This document shows, piece after piece, positions 10,319 to 18,201 of a stretch of 27,500 nucleotides of DNA. The notes under the pieces are model-generated. The model searched no databases. It worked only from the letters and a program-made list of their open reading frames with translations, and was not told where the DNA came from. The position numbers were made by a program, and so were the translations under genes. The stretch is from the NCBI GenBank assembly GCA_964020155.1, contig OZ026556.1, forward strand, positions 1,437,501 through 1,465,000. Direction: 5' to 3'. Numbering within the stretch: position 1 is the stretch's first letter; the number at the start of each line of letters is the position of its first letter. The stretch comes from Chondrilla cf. caribensis (Eukaryota > Porifera > Demospongiae > Chondrillida > Chondrillidae).

Positions 10319-10810
10319 GTAAGGTGGTAATGTGCATTGTGATTGCATGTTTTCTATAAGTATAGTATGAGCAATGTAGAATTTAAGATGATTGATGACA
10401 AAGTATTTAAGCAAAATACATATAATTACAGCACTCCCAAGTATTACTAAGAATGTACGATGTCCAACATGATTGACAACAGCTCTTATGTGGTTGTTGT
10501 GCTTCTTTAACAGCTCCTCGTTCAGGTGGCGATTTGGGAATCCCATGCTCACCAGCCTATCCAGGAGGTTAGTGGGTTCTTTAGGAGGTGCCCACTTTGC
10601 CTGTGGGGGTGTGTACTTCTTTGGAAGCTTGAAAGCAGGCGTGGTAGAAGTGTTATCACTATTGTCTCCTTCACATTGGATACCTTCCTGTGTGTTCTCT
10701 ACTGTAGACTCTTGTTCGAGCTCTGGAGTATATTTGTCAGAGTCTCCAACCTGCTGAACGACTTCAACTGAGTCAAGTATATTTTGGTCAATCAAATCTG
10801 TACAGGCATC
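10304..10810 (-). pseudogene. Copy A terminal exon: UBA domain with replaced C-terminus
   Basis: The acceptor is TTGTTTGTCTGTAG|GATGCC (exon from 10810). The frame reads an acidic segment (TPELEQESTVENTQEG), then KLPKKYTPPQAKWAPPKEPT, then the UBA start LDRLVSMGFPNRHLNEELLK. After IRAVVN the copy B residues ELLDCQS are replaced by HVGHR and a strongly hydrophobic stretch, TFLVILGSAVIICILLKYFV. The stop lies in satellite sequence. Loss of the last UBA helix should weaken the fold; the hydrophobic tail would be membrane-seeking if ever translated. Confidence 0.75.
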
Positions 10811-11458
10811 CTACAGACAAACAAGATGGATGAATATAACATCTGGAGAACATACAGTGAGGCAGACACACACAGATAAGTGCTGTAACACACACAACAG
10901 CAAATATGTACATACATACATACATACGTACCTAAAAGTCCTCGTCTGATCCACCTTCGAAAGGGGTGTTGAGGTCATTCTGTCCACAAATATTCTGGTT
11001 GTTATCAACAGGTTCAAGCCCAATGTCCCCAGCTGGGGAGTCCTGTGGGCGGTGGTGGGCGTGGATGTCCTTGACAAAGTTGGTGAACGTATTAACCAGA
11101 CCAGTGGCTATGGTGAGAGGCTCCTTGATGGTGGCCTCACCAAGGGTCATCCTATGAAACTTGAAGTTGCTGGCAGGAATAGGCTGGGGTGGTCCGTCTG
11201 GCGAGGACAGCACCTCACCAATCACCCTCTCACTAACTTCAAAGTTCCCTGCTGGTTGCAGGCTCTGCAGTGGTGGCTCTAGACTTCTGAACTCTGGCTC
11301 ATCATCAAAATTCCCATTATAATGTGTTGACAAGGGCTTTGGGAGATGTTCATGAACTACAACTGCAAGAGTAGATAAAGAATTAGACAATGCACATTGA
11401 AGTGCAAGTTGCACTTGCAATTGATGTGACTACACAATGGTACATATGTACACATGAG

Positions 11459-11533
<75 letters not shown>

Positions 11534-11544
11534 TGTGTGTGTGT

Positions 11545-11612
<68 letters not shown>
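11459..11612. repeat. (TG)n microsatellite in copy A intron
   Basis: About 150 bp of TG with two TGGTG interruptions, lying in the intron between the 63-nt and 431-nt exons. The matching intron of copy B carries about 275 bp of the same repeat. Confidence 0.95.
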
Positions 11613-11613
<1 letters not shown>

Positions 11614-12221
11614 CTCTTACATAAACTTTCATCAAGTTTAAGTTTTGCATCTTTCAAAGTTTCAAAAGGATCCTTTTTCCATACTTCAAGTACGTACCTT
11701 CTCTATGGACCAGTCTATTGTGAAAGAAGTCATGTGACAGTCACATGATATATAGCAAATAGCAGACATATTCTCCTCACCATAATGGACCAGCAGCAAC
11801 TCAGCTGCAAATGAACGGAGCTTGATCTCTCCACATTTAGGCACAGACATGGATAGCACAGCCCGCACGTCTGTGGGTACCGTCAGTTTTGCCTTCAACT
11901 CCTTCACAAGCTCCTCCTTCATCTCATGCAATCGTTCTGGGTGCTGCATTGTGTAGGTCTGGCACGCACAAATAGAGATAAATGGATTCATTCCTAGATG
12001 ACAAGACACATTCCCACAACACTGAGTACACTAGCTGGTAGAATAACGGTCTCCACACAAAATGGAGCAAAGCCAATTCTCGCCATTCAAATATGAAGAT
12101 CAGACGTACCCTTGCCCTGAATGAGAGATCATTGTCTGTTTCCATTTCTGATTTTTCTGTTGGCTACAAATGAGAATTGGGATAGAAAAAATGTCAAAAA
12201 TCGCAAGTTACAAGTAAGTTC

Positions 12222-12530
12222 ACCACACACAACACTCACAGCACACTACACACTCACAGCACACTACACACAACACTCTACTAACTCACACACAACACTC
12301 ACAGAACACTACACACAACACTCTACATACACACACTCTCACACACAGCACTCTACATACATACACACTCGCACACAGCACTTTACACACTCACACACAA
12401 CACTCACAGCACACTACACACAACACTCTAAACACTCACACACAACACACTACACACAACACTCTTCATACACACACACTCACACACAGCACACTACATA
12501 CACACTCACTCACAGCACTCTACACATTCA
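12222..12530. repeat. CACTCACAGCACACTACACA minisatellite in copy A intron
   Basis: Imperfect units of CACACAACACTCACAGCACA and CTCTACATACACACACTCAC fill the intron between the 126-nt and 54-nt exons. It is about 310 bp long here, against about 1.1 kb in copy B. Confidence 0.9.
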
Positions 12531-12975
12531 CTCACTACAAACACCATCTTGGGCTCTGGTAGTTTTACTATCACAAATTGACCAGAATCTGATGCCAAAT
12601 CACACGGAGTCTTTCCCAAAGTGTTCTTCCTCAACAATGGAGACCCATAAGCCAAGAGAAGCTGGGTGTTGGCGTTAGAAGAGGATTATTAGGATTAAAG
12701 TTCTTCTGTAAGTGGGCTGACATATCGGATTCCGAAGACTGCATTTTCCGAAGGATCTCTTCTTCTCCAGGTAATTTCCATTTGGATTCCTTCTTACTGT
12801 CATCTTTCCGTTCTTCTTCGGTTAGGAAAAACTGAAAGAACTTCGTTTCCACTGTACCCATCTCCAGTACGCACTGATCATTAGAATCTGTCACGAGTCT
12901 TTAGGTAACATAATGTCATAATGTGTTCTTACACGTAACTGAAACAGTGAATTTATATTATATTTCATATCGCGC

Positions 12976-13110
12976 AAAAAGATGGCCGATTTCAAAAGGC
13001 CGAGAATTAGAAATTCGGCTACAATTCAAGCGAAACGGCTTCGCCGAACTTTATATCTCCAGCGAAGGTTTTTACAAACCTAAAGTAGACGTCCAAGTAT
13101 TTTGAGCGCT
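12976..13110 (-). promoter_or_regulatory. Likely promoter region of UBA-gene copy A
   Basis: About 115 bp upstream of the ATG at 12861-12859 lies AAAGATGGCCG (12978-12988), which matches the core of the YY1 motif AANATGGC common in animal promoters. It sits in a CpG-richer patch (GAAACGGCTTCGCCGAACTT). The same motif and spacing recur in copy B at 17526-17536. No TATA box is obvious. The surrounding GAGAATTAGAAATTCGGCT also resembles sequence at 13752-13800, so part of this may be an old repeat. Confidence 0.4.
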
Positions 13111-13204
13111 GGGGAAGGCTTCTGCGATTCCACTTTTATCAATTTTTATCAAATTGTACACTTAGGGCAACTATATATAGCGCAGATACTAACAATAAAA
13201 TAGA

Positions 13205-13506
13205 TAGGTCACGGTAGCCGGTTGGTCAGGTGACACGACTCTAGGCTCCAGGTCGCGGGTTCGAAACCTCAAAAGGACGGTTTTTTTCTCTGAAAAAAAA
13301 GAGCTCACTTCCTGGTGGTCAGTCGCAATACTCTCTACAAAGAACCGTAGGGGGGAGCTTTGGGACTCGCGGCTGACCTCCCAGCTAGAATAGTGTATTC
13401 TGCATTCGCGGAATGACCAAGTACACAGTATCTGTGGAAAGTCCCTATAAAACCGACCATGGGTTTGTTCGACCCCGAGTGGGTGACCTTTTTTTTTTTT
13501 TTTTTT
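13205..13506 (+). mobile_element. tRNA-like SINE (upstream of copy A)
   Basis: A box-like TAGCCGGTTGG (13215-13225) and a perfect B box GGTTCGAAACC (13258-13268) lie 32 bp apart, as in a tRNA-derived Pol III promoter. A ~220-bp unrelated body and a run of 18 T (13489-13506) follow. The head does not fold into a full cloverleaf (the acceptor strands do not pair), so it is not a tRNA gene. The same element is present in copy B, so it inserted before the gene duplication. Confidence 0.7.
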
Positions 13507-13519
13507 CAACTCAAGGCCA

Positions 13520-14188
13520 TAAACCACCAATAACCATCATTACAATGTACTGTATGTTGTATGCATCATTATGCAATCACTACGTGTACCACACAAATGG
13601 GGAGCATTATAGGGAACATATGTACAACAATGCAGGAATGATTAACAACAATATTATGCATAGACTAGTGGTAGCTACTAGTAAGTGATTATTACTGATT
13701 GGGTACTCTAAAATTAATTTTTAGGGGTTGCTTGAAAAAGATACCCTATTTTGAAATTCTAAGAATTAGAAATTGGTCTGGAATTCGGGCATAACGGGTA
13801 TGCCAAACGTAATAACCTCAAAGCCCAAAAAGAGATGCCTAAGTAGTTCCAGTGTGTGTGTGTGGGGGGGGGGGGGGGATACTTGTTGGTTTGAAGAGTT
13901 TGGTGTAATAGGATCAGACTTTGACCCACGTAACTACCTTTCAATGCACAAAATATAATTAAACAACGCACTAATACATATAATATGAATTTGTATGCAT
14001 CAGCATAAATTTATAAAAATCATTTTAACACACTCACAAAATTAATACATACATACGTCTAAAGTAGAGATATTCGTAATAATAATTTTAATATGCAGTG
14101 TGTGTGTGTGTGTGTTTGGGTGTGGGTGCTAAACTATAAAACATTTCATTATTATTGTGGGTAGGTAGGTGAATTACACACAGCAAGT
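13520..14188. other. Unique spacer between the two gene copies
   Basis: This ~0.65-kb stretch has no counterpart on the other side of copy B. It contains a poly-G run after TGTGTGTGTG (about 13852-13878), a short (TG)n at 14098-14115 and AT-rich sequence. Positions 13752-13800 (AAGAATTAGAAATTGGTCT) are a diverged relative of the promoter-side sequence near 13000. No gene was recognised. Confidence 0.5.
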
Positions 14189-14455
14189 TCAACTCTGGCA
14201 GTCGAGGAGCTCATTCACAACAGCTCTTATGTGGTTGTTGTGCTTCTTTAACAGCTCCTCGTTCAGGTGGCGATTCGGGAATCCCATGCTCACCAGCCTA
14301 TCCACGAGGTTAGTGGGTTCTTTAGGAGGTGCCCACTTTGCCTGTGGAGGTGTGTACTTCTTTGGAAGCTTGAAAGCAGGCGTGGTAGAAGTGTTATCAC
14401 AACTGTCTCCTTCACATTGGATGCCTTCCTGGTCAACCAAATCTGTACAGGCATC
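14189..14455 (-). CDS. Copy B terminal exon encoding the UBA domain
   Basis: The acceptor CTTGTATGTCCGTAG|GATGCC gives an 89-codon exon ending ELLDCQS and TGA (14191-14189). A Pro-rich linker (KYTPPQAKWAPPKEPT) precedes the three-helix UBA of about 40 residues. Key features are the MGF loop, LLKKHN in helix 2 to 3, and the closing VVNELL. UBA domains bind mono- and polyubiquitin, mainly through the MGF/Y loop and helix 3. The exon lacks 32 codons that copy A carries before EGIQCEGD. Confidence 0.8.
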   Translation of the reverse strand, partial: DACTDLVDQEGIQCEGDSCDNTSTTPAFKLPKKYTPPQAKWAPPKEPTNLVDRLVSMGFPNRHLNEELLKKHNNHIRAVVNELLDCQS

Positions 14456-15103
14456 CTACGGACATACAAGATGGATGAATATAACATCTGGAGAACATAC
14501 AGTGAGGCAGACACACACAGACAAGTGCTGTAACACACACAGCAGCAAATATGTACATACATACATACATACGTACCTGAAAGTCCTCGTCTGATCCACC
14601 TTCGAAAGGGGTGTTGAGGTCATTCTGTCCACAAATATTCTGGTTGTTATCAACAGGTTCAAGCCCAATGTCCCCAGCTGGGGAGTCCTGTGGGCGGTGG
14701 TGGGCGTGGATGTCCTTGACAAAGTTGGTGAACGTATTAACCAGACCAGTGGCTATGGTGAGAGGCTCCTTGATGGTGGCCTCACCAAGGGTCATCCTAT
14801 GAAACTTGAAGTTGCTGGCAGGAATAGGCTGGGGTGGTCCGTCTGGCGAGGACAGCACCTCACCAATCACCCTCTCACTAACTTCAAAGTTCCCTGCTGG
14901 TTGCAGGCTCTGCAGTGGTGGCTCTAGACTTCTGAACTCTGGCTCATCATCAAAATTCCCATTATAATGTGTTGACAAGGGCTTTGGGAGATGTTCATGA
15001 ACTACAACTGCAAGAGTAGATAAAGAATTAGACAATGCACATTGAAGTGCAAGTTGCACTTGCAATTGATGTGACTACACAATGGTACATATGTACACAT
15101 GAG

Positions 15104-15178
<75 letters not shown>

Positions 15179-15193
15179 TGTGTGTGTGTGTGG

Positions 15194-15279
<86 letters not shown>

Positions 15280-15294
15280 TGTGTGTGTGTGTGG

Positions 15295-15380
<86 letters not shown>

Positions 15381-17409
15381 CTCTTACATAAACTTTCATC
15401 AAGTTTAAGTTTTGCATCTTTCAAAGTTTCAAAAGGATCCTTTTTCCATACTTCAAGTATGTGCCTTCTCTATGGACCAGTCTATTGTGAAAGAAGTCAT
15501 GTGACAGTCACATGATATATAGCAAATAGCAGACATATTCTCCTCACCATAATGGACCAGCAGCAACTCAGCTGCAAATGAACGGAGCTTGATCTCTCCA
15601 CATTTAGGCACAGACATGGATAGCACAGCCCGCACGTCTGTGGGTACCGTCAGTTTTGCCTTCAACTCCTTCACAAGCTCCTCCTCCATCTCATGCAATC
15701 GTTCTGGGTGCTGCATTGTGTAGGTCTGGCACGCACAAATAGAGATAAATTGATTCGTTCCTAGATGACAAGACACATTCCCACAACACTGAGTACACTA
15801 GCTGGTAGAATAACGGTCTCCACACAAAATGGAGCAAAGCCAATTCTCGCCATTCAAATATGAAGATCAGACGTACCCTTGCCCTGAAGGAGAGATCATT
15901 GCCTGTTTCCATTTCTGATTTTTCTGTTGGCTACAAATGAGAATTGGGATAGAAAAAATGTCAAAAATTGCAAGTTACAAGTAAGTTCACCACACACAAC
16001 ACTCACAGCACACTACATACTCACACACAACACTCACAGCACACTAGACACAACACTCTACATACACACACTCACACACAGCACTCTACATACATACACA
16101 CTCACACACAGCACTCTACACACTCACACACAACACTCACAGCACACTACACACAACCTCACACACAGCACTCTACACGCTCACACACAACACTCACAGC
16201 ACACTACACACAACACTCTACATACACACACACTACACACAACACTCACACTCACACACAGCACTCTACATACATACACACTCACACACAGCACTTTACA
16301 CACTCACACACAACACTCACAGCACACTACACACAACACTCTACACACTCACACACAACACACTACACACAACACCCTACATACACACACACTCACACAC
16401 AGCACTCTACATACATACACACTCACACACAGCACTCTACACACTCACAGCACACTAAACACAATCTTACACACAGCACTCTACACACTCACACACAACA
16501 CTCACAGCACACTACACACAACCTCACACACAGCACTCTACACGCTCACACACAACACTCACAGCACACTACACACAACACTCTACATACACACACACTA
16601 CACACAACACTCACACTCACACACAGCACTCTACATACATACACACTCACACACAGCACTTTACACACTCACACACAACACTCACAGCACACTACACACA
16701 ACACTCTACACACTCACACACAACACACTACACACAACACCCTACATACAGTGAAACCTCGCTAATCCGACACCTCTATAATCCAACATTCTCTCTAATC
16801 CGACCATTATATGAGGTACAGTCACCATACGTAAGTATGGTAAGAGGCATTCCATAATCCAACAACCTCCTAATCCAACATTATTCCCAGGTCCCAATGA
16901 GTGTCGGATTAGAGAGGTTTCACTGTACACTCACACACAGCACTCTACATACATACACACTCACACACAGCACTCTACACACTCACAGCACACTAAACAC
17001 AATCTTACACACAGCACTCTACACACAACCTCACACACAGCACTCTACACACTCACTCACAGCACACTACACACAGCACTCACTACAAACACCATCTTGG
17101 GCTCTGGTAGTTTTACTATCACAAATTGACCAGAATCTGATGCCAAATCACACGGAGTCTTTCCCAAAGTGTTCTTCCTCAACAATGGAGACCCATAAGC
17201 CAAGAGAAGCTGGGTGTTGGCGTTAGAAGAGGATTATTAGGATTAAAGTTCTTCTGTAAGTGGGCTGACATATCGGATTCCGAAGACTGCATTTTCCGAA
17301 GGATCTCTTCTTCTCCAGGTAATTTCCATTTGGATTCCTTCTTACTGTCATCTTTCCGTTCTTCTTCGGTTAGGAAAAACTGAAAGAACTTCGTTTCCAC
17401 TGTACCCAT
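14189..17409 (-). CDS. NBR1-type UBA-domain protein gene, copy B (apparently intact)
   Basis: Six exons join in one frame of 372 codons plus stop: 17084-17209, 15877-15930, 15548-15725, 15388-15450, 14577-15007, 14189-14455. All have GT-AG borders and compatible phases (0, 0, 1, 1, 0). The product begins with an ankyrin-like half repeat (LLLAYGSPLLRKNTLGKTPC), continues through a helical charged region (PERLHEMKEELVKELKAKL), an acidic/Pro-rich middle with a possible LC3-binding motif (DDEPEFRSL), an amphipathic stretch (TIATGLVNTFTNFVKDIHAH) and a C-terminal UBA. The UBA core MGFPNRHLNEELLKKHN closely resembles that of NBR1, a selective-autophagy receptor that binds ubiquitin. No PB1, ZZ or four-Trp domain is visible, so orthology is not established. 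An ATG-started ORF at 17179-17409 (MGTVETKFFQFFLTEEER) is the likely N-terminus but joins out of frame. The first exon is therefore unresolved. Confidence 0.65.
14577..15007 (-). CDS. Copy B 431-nt exon, acidic/Pro-rich with candidate LIR
   Basis: Bounded by TCTACTCTTGCAG|TTGTAG and ACTTTCAG|GTACGTATG. It encodes HEHLPKPLSTHYNGNFDDEP, then EFRSLEPP, a SPDGPPQPIPASNF stretch, and KEPLTIATGLVNTFTNFVKD. EFRSL preceded by DDEP fits the LC3-interacting motif [W/F/Y]xx[L/I/V] with N-terminal acidic residues. The amphipathic helix occupies the place, between LIR and UBA, where NBR1 carries a membrane-binding helix. Both roles are inferred from pattern and order only. Copy A differs at the last codon, TAG for CAG. 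Confidence 0.7.
15103..15379. repeat. Expanded (TG)n microsatellite in copy B intron
   Basis: About 275 bp of TG with six TGGTG interruptions whose spacing suggests internal duplication of a larger block. It is nearly twice the length of the array in copy A, although the flanks are almost identical. Confidence 0.95.
15388..15725 (-). CDS. Copy B central exons (178 nt and 63 nt)
   Basis: Exon 15548-15725 (acceptor TTGTGCGTGCCAG|ACC, donor TTATG|GTGAGG) encodes TYTMQHPERLHEMEEELVKE and ends AAELLLVHY, phase 1. Exon 15388-15450 (acceptor ACTTGAAG|TATGG, donor TTTAT|GTAAGAG) encodes VWKKDPFETLKDAKLKLDES, phase 1 in and out. Because its length is a multiple of three, the reading frame also survives if the small exon is skipped. 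Its acceptor has a weak pyrimidine tract, so alternative inclusion is likely. I recognise no named domain; the content is helical and charged. Confidence 0.6.
15877..15930 (-). CDS. Copy B 54-nt exon
   Basis: Eighteen codons, phase 0 at both ends, acceptor TTCTCATTTGTAG|CCAAC and donor GGCAAGG|GTACGT. It encodes PTEKSEMETGNDLSFRAR. Copy A has Asp where this copy has Gly. It sits just downstream (in transcript order) of the large minisatellite intron. Confidence 0.6.
15990..17080. repeat. Expanded CACTCACAGCACACTACACA minisatellite in copy B intron
   Basis: About 1.1 kb of units such as CACACAACACTCACAGCACA and CTCTACATACATACACACTC. Larger blocks of several hundred bases are themselves repeated: 16126-16380 and 16484-16742 are nearly identical, including a CACGCTCACACAC variant. 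A MITE interrupts it at 16749-16925. Long frames of His/Thr/Ser here are repeat translations, not genes. Confidence 0.9.
16749..16925. mobile_element. pogo/Tigger-like MITE inside the copy B minisatellite
   Basis: The 177-bp element starts CAGTGAAACCTCGCTAATCC and ends GGATTAGAGAGGTTTCACTG, inverted ends of ~24 bp with one mismatch, flanked by TA at 16747-16748 and 16926-16927. It is a different subfamily from the elements at 1741 and 2399 but shares the CAGTG-n-n-ACCTC plan. It is absent from copy A, so it most simply arrived after the duplication. Confidence 0.85.
17084..17209 (-). CDS. Copy B ankyrin-like exon (126 nt)
   Basis: Acceptor CTTCTAACGCCAACACCCAG|CTTC, donor GTGTTTGTA|GTGAGT, 42 codons, phase 0 both ends. 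LLLAYGSPLLRKNTLGKTPC followed by DLA matches the second helix and turn of one ankyrin repeat and the start of the next (consensus LLLxxGAdxnxxdxxGxTpLxxA). No first half is in frame upstream. The residues QFVIVKLPEPKM follow. One half repeat alone would not fold, so either an upstream exon is missing or the resemblance is partial. Confidence 0.55.
17179..17409 (-). CDS. Copy B probable N-terminal ORF (77 codons)
   Basis: ATG at 17409-17407 lies about 115 bp downstream of a YY1-like motif. It reads MGTVETKFFQFFLTEEER, a Lys/Glu/Ser-rich stretch, then KWKLPGEEEILRKMQSSES. It overlaps the ankyrin-like exon by 31 bp in a different frame and ends at TGA. No donor in a phase that reaches the next exon is evident except a weak ACA|GTGGAA near the start. 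The identical ORF occurs in copy A at 12631-12861. It could be a true first exon with a frameshift, or a misleading ORF. Confidence 0.4.
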   Translation of the reverse strand: MGTVETKFFQFFLTEEERKDDSKKESKWKLPGEEEILRKMQSSESDMSAHLQKNFNPNNPLLTPTPSFSWLMGLHC

Positions 17410-17523
17410 CTCCAGTACGCACTGATCATTAGAATCTGTCACGAGTCTTTAGGTAACATAATGTCATAATGTGTTCTTACACGTAACTGAAACAGTGAAT
17501 TTATATTATATTTTATATTGGGC

Positions 17524-17660
17524 ATAAAGATGGCCGATTTCAAAAGGCCGAGAATTAGAAATTCGGCTACAATTCAAGCGAAACGGCTTCGCCGAACTTT
17601 ATATCTCTAGCGAAGGTTTATACTAACCTAAAGTAGACGTTCGAGTATTTTGAGCGCTGG
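17524..17660 (-). promoter_or_regulatory. Likely promoter region of UBA-gene copy B
   Basis: AAAGATGGCCG at 17526-17536 matches the YY1 core, in the same CpG-richer context as in copy A (GAAACGGCTTCGCCGAACTT). The two copies differ by only a few bases across this patch, so both would be expected to keep promoter activity if it is one. Confidence 0.4.
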
Positions 17661-17752
17661 GGAAGGCTTCTGCGATTCCACTTTTATCAATTTTTATCAA
17701 ATTGTACACTTAGGGCAACTATAAATAGCGCAGATACTAACAATAAAATAGA

Positions 17753-18054
17753 TAGGTCACGGTAGCCGGTTGGTCAGGTGACACGACTCTAGGCTCCAGG
17801 TCGCGGGTTCGAAACCTCAAAAGGACGGTTTTTTTCTCTGAAAAAAAAGAGCTCACTTCCTGGTGGTCAGTCGCAATACTCTCTACAAAGAACCGTAGGG
17901 GGGAGCTTTGGGACTCGCGGCTGACCTCCCAGCTAGAATAGTGTATTCTGCATTCGCGGAATGACCAAGTACACAGTATCTGTGGAAAGTCCCTATAAAA
18001 CCGACCATGGGTTTGTTCGACCCCGAGTGGGTGACCTTTTTTTTTTTTTTTTTT
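17753..18054 (+). mobile_element. tRNA-like SINE (upstream of copy B)
   Basis: Same element as at 13205-13506: B box GGTTCGAAACC at 17806-17816 and an 18-T run at 18037-18054. I saw no differences from the other copy over the body, consistent with a recent duplication that carried it along. Confidence 0.7.
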
Positions 18055-18163
18055 CAACTCAAGGCCATAAACCACCAATAACCATCATTACAATGTACTT
18101 TATGTTGTATGCATCATACGTGAAATACGTGGGCTGGTGTTGTCCGGATTAGGTCCTAGTTGA

Positions 18164-18201
18164 GGAATAGGCTGGGGTGGTCCATCTGGCAAGGACAGCA
18201 A
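18164..18201. pseudogene. 38-bp fragment of a third UBA-gene copy
   Basis: GGAATAGGCTGGGGTGGTCC, then ATCTGGCAAGGACAGCA, matches the middle of the 431-nt exon (copy A near 11180-11217, copy B near 14820-14857) with two substitutions, in the same orientation. It abuts satellite sequence (AAGGTGCTTAGCATTTTCTC) directly and is separated from the rest of copy B by 3.3 kb. It marks a rearrangement breakpoint. Confidence 0.8.

Larger units (their letters stand above)
10304..12861 (-). pseudogene. UBA-domain gene, copy A (disrupted duplicate)
   Basis: Exons matching copy B lie at 12536-12661, 12110-12163, 11781-11958, 11621-11683, 10932-11362 and 10304-10810, with the same splice phases; the 77-codon N-terminal ORF is at 12631-12861. 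Two lesions distinguish it. The last codon of the 431-nt exon is TAG at 10932-10934 (CAG in copy B), directly before the donor GTACGTATG, so a normally spliced message would stop before the UBA exon. The UBA exon then loses homology near 10474, inside the third UBA helix, and continues into unrelated sequence up to the satellite. A 96-bp segment in the last exon (about 10689-10784) is absent from copy B and keeps frame. If transcribed, copy A would give a UBA-less protein, unless an upstream donor were used. Confidence 0.75.

Noticed and set aside
10473..11282. Plus-strand frames opposite the UBA-gene exons
   Set aside because: They are shadows of the minus-strand exons, which have consistent splice sites, phases and a recognisable UBA domain.
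13205..13280. Possible tRNA gene (perfect B box GGTTCGAAACC)
   Set aside because: Acceptor-stem strands do not pair and no proper anticodon arm forms; the long body and poly-T tail fit a SINE.
13189..13530. 113-codon minus-strand frame across the SINE
   Set aside because: It lies wholly inside the SINE, includes its poly-T tail read as Lys, and appears in both copies only because the SINE was duplicated.
15028..15424. Long open frames of alternating His/Thr or Cys/Val
   Set aside because: They are translations of (TG)n/(CA)n microsatellites; all frames stay open because the repeat lacks stops.
15927..16765. Two overlapping frames of about 270 codons rich in His, Thr and Ser
   Set aside because: They read through an intronic CACTCACAGCACA minisatellite between well-supported minus-strand exons, and no domain or codon signal is present.
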